Positions 21,699 through 21,727 of a stretch of DNA of 21,727 nucleotides are shown here, piece by piece. The first letter of the stretch is position 1. Each line of letters opens with the position of its first letter. Source of the stretch: an uncultured Coprococcus sp. (lineage in GTDB: Bacteria > Bacillota_A > Clostridia > Lachnospirales > Lachnospiraceae); contig CAAGAB010000237.1 of assembly GCA_900767685.1 (NCBI GenBank), positions 1 through 21,727 of the forward strand, given 5' to 3'. The position numbers and the translations under genes were made by a program. Under the pieces are notes generated by a model. It was given only the letters and a program-made list of their open reading frames with translations, had not been told where the DNA came from and made no database searches.

Positions 21699-21727
21699 TT
21701 AGACTCTTCTTCTCTTTGGTGGACGAC
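21699..21727 (-). CDS. rpsK: 30S ribosomal protein S11, last codons only
   Basis: The minus strand at the window edge encodes RPPKRRRV followed by TAA, the invariant C-terminus of S11. The rest lies beyond the window. Position before rpsD matches the conserved order rpsK-rpsD-rpoA-rplQ. Confidence 0.9.

Noticed and set aside
1..21727. CRISPR array, prophage, integrase or insertion sequence
   Set aside because: No array of regularly spaced repeats and no transposase, integrase or phage gene was seen; the only tandem repeats are two-copy leader repeats.

Overview
The window looks like a chromosomal segment from a low-to-mid GC Firmicute of class Clostridia, most likely a gut Lachnospiraceae relative. 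This rests on AGGAGG ribosome-binding sites almost everywhere, ribosomal-protein gene order, the L13, L17 and S4 sequence types, lipoprotein-type solute receptors and clostridial ABC systems. That placement is an inference. All confident genes except one (a cupin at 3832-4266) lie on the minus strand, so transcription runs from high to low coordinates.

Right end, 21727 to 13059. This is the tail of the conserved ribosomal/ECF cluster: rpsK (last codons only), rpsD, rpoA, rplQ, then the ECF transporter core (the two ATPases fused in one 554-residue protein, plus ecfT), truA, rplM and rpsI. Two departures stand out. A Rho-independent terminator separates rplQ from the ECF genes, and an iron-type alcohol dehydrogenase with its own elaborate leader and terminator sits between truA and rplM. 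rplM-rpsI has its own strong promoter and terminator.

Middle, 12957 to 8219. A cation diffusion facilitator is followed by a polar amino-acid ABC importer (lipoprotein receptor, permease, ATPase) with a strong promoter and a terminator at 9078-9111. Next comes an intergenic stretch with a coding-like but start-poor open frame, and a 177-residue protein of unknown function with a very acidic tail.

Left-middle, 8016 to 4469. This is a self-contained signalling and export module: OmpR-type response regulator, BcrA-like ABC ATPase, six-helix ABC-2 permease and a one-helix histidine kinase, ended by a strong terminator. The order is that of peptide-antibiotic or lantibiotic sensing and protection modules. 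Repeat arrays upstream of two of its promoters may be response-regulator sites.

Left end, 3831 to 1. A cysteine-rich cupin gene diverges from a carbohydrate ABC importer (lipoprotein receptor, two permeases) and the start of malQ (4-alpha-glucanotransferase). A promoter with a LacI/CcpA-type operator just downstream of it drives the importer. Together they suggest maltodextrin uptake followed by cytoplasmic processing. No dedicated ATPase is present in the window, so a shared one is presumably used.

The most unusual signals are non-coding. Two hairpin-dense inserts of about 75 bp are each bounded by 11-14 bp direct repeats and placed just upstream of a start codon; one duplicates a stop/Shine-Dalgarno junction precisely. 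A 114-bp palindromic leader precedes the alcohol dehydrogenase. Two short tandem repeats lie in the leaders of the dehydrogenase and truA. I see no CRISPR array, tRNA, rRNA or transposase gene.
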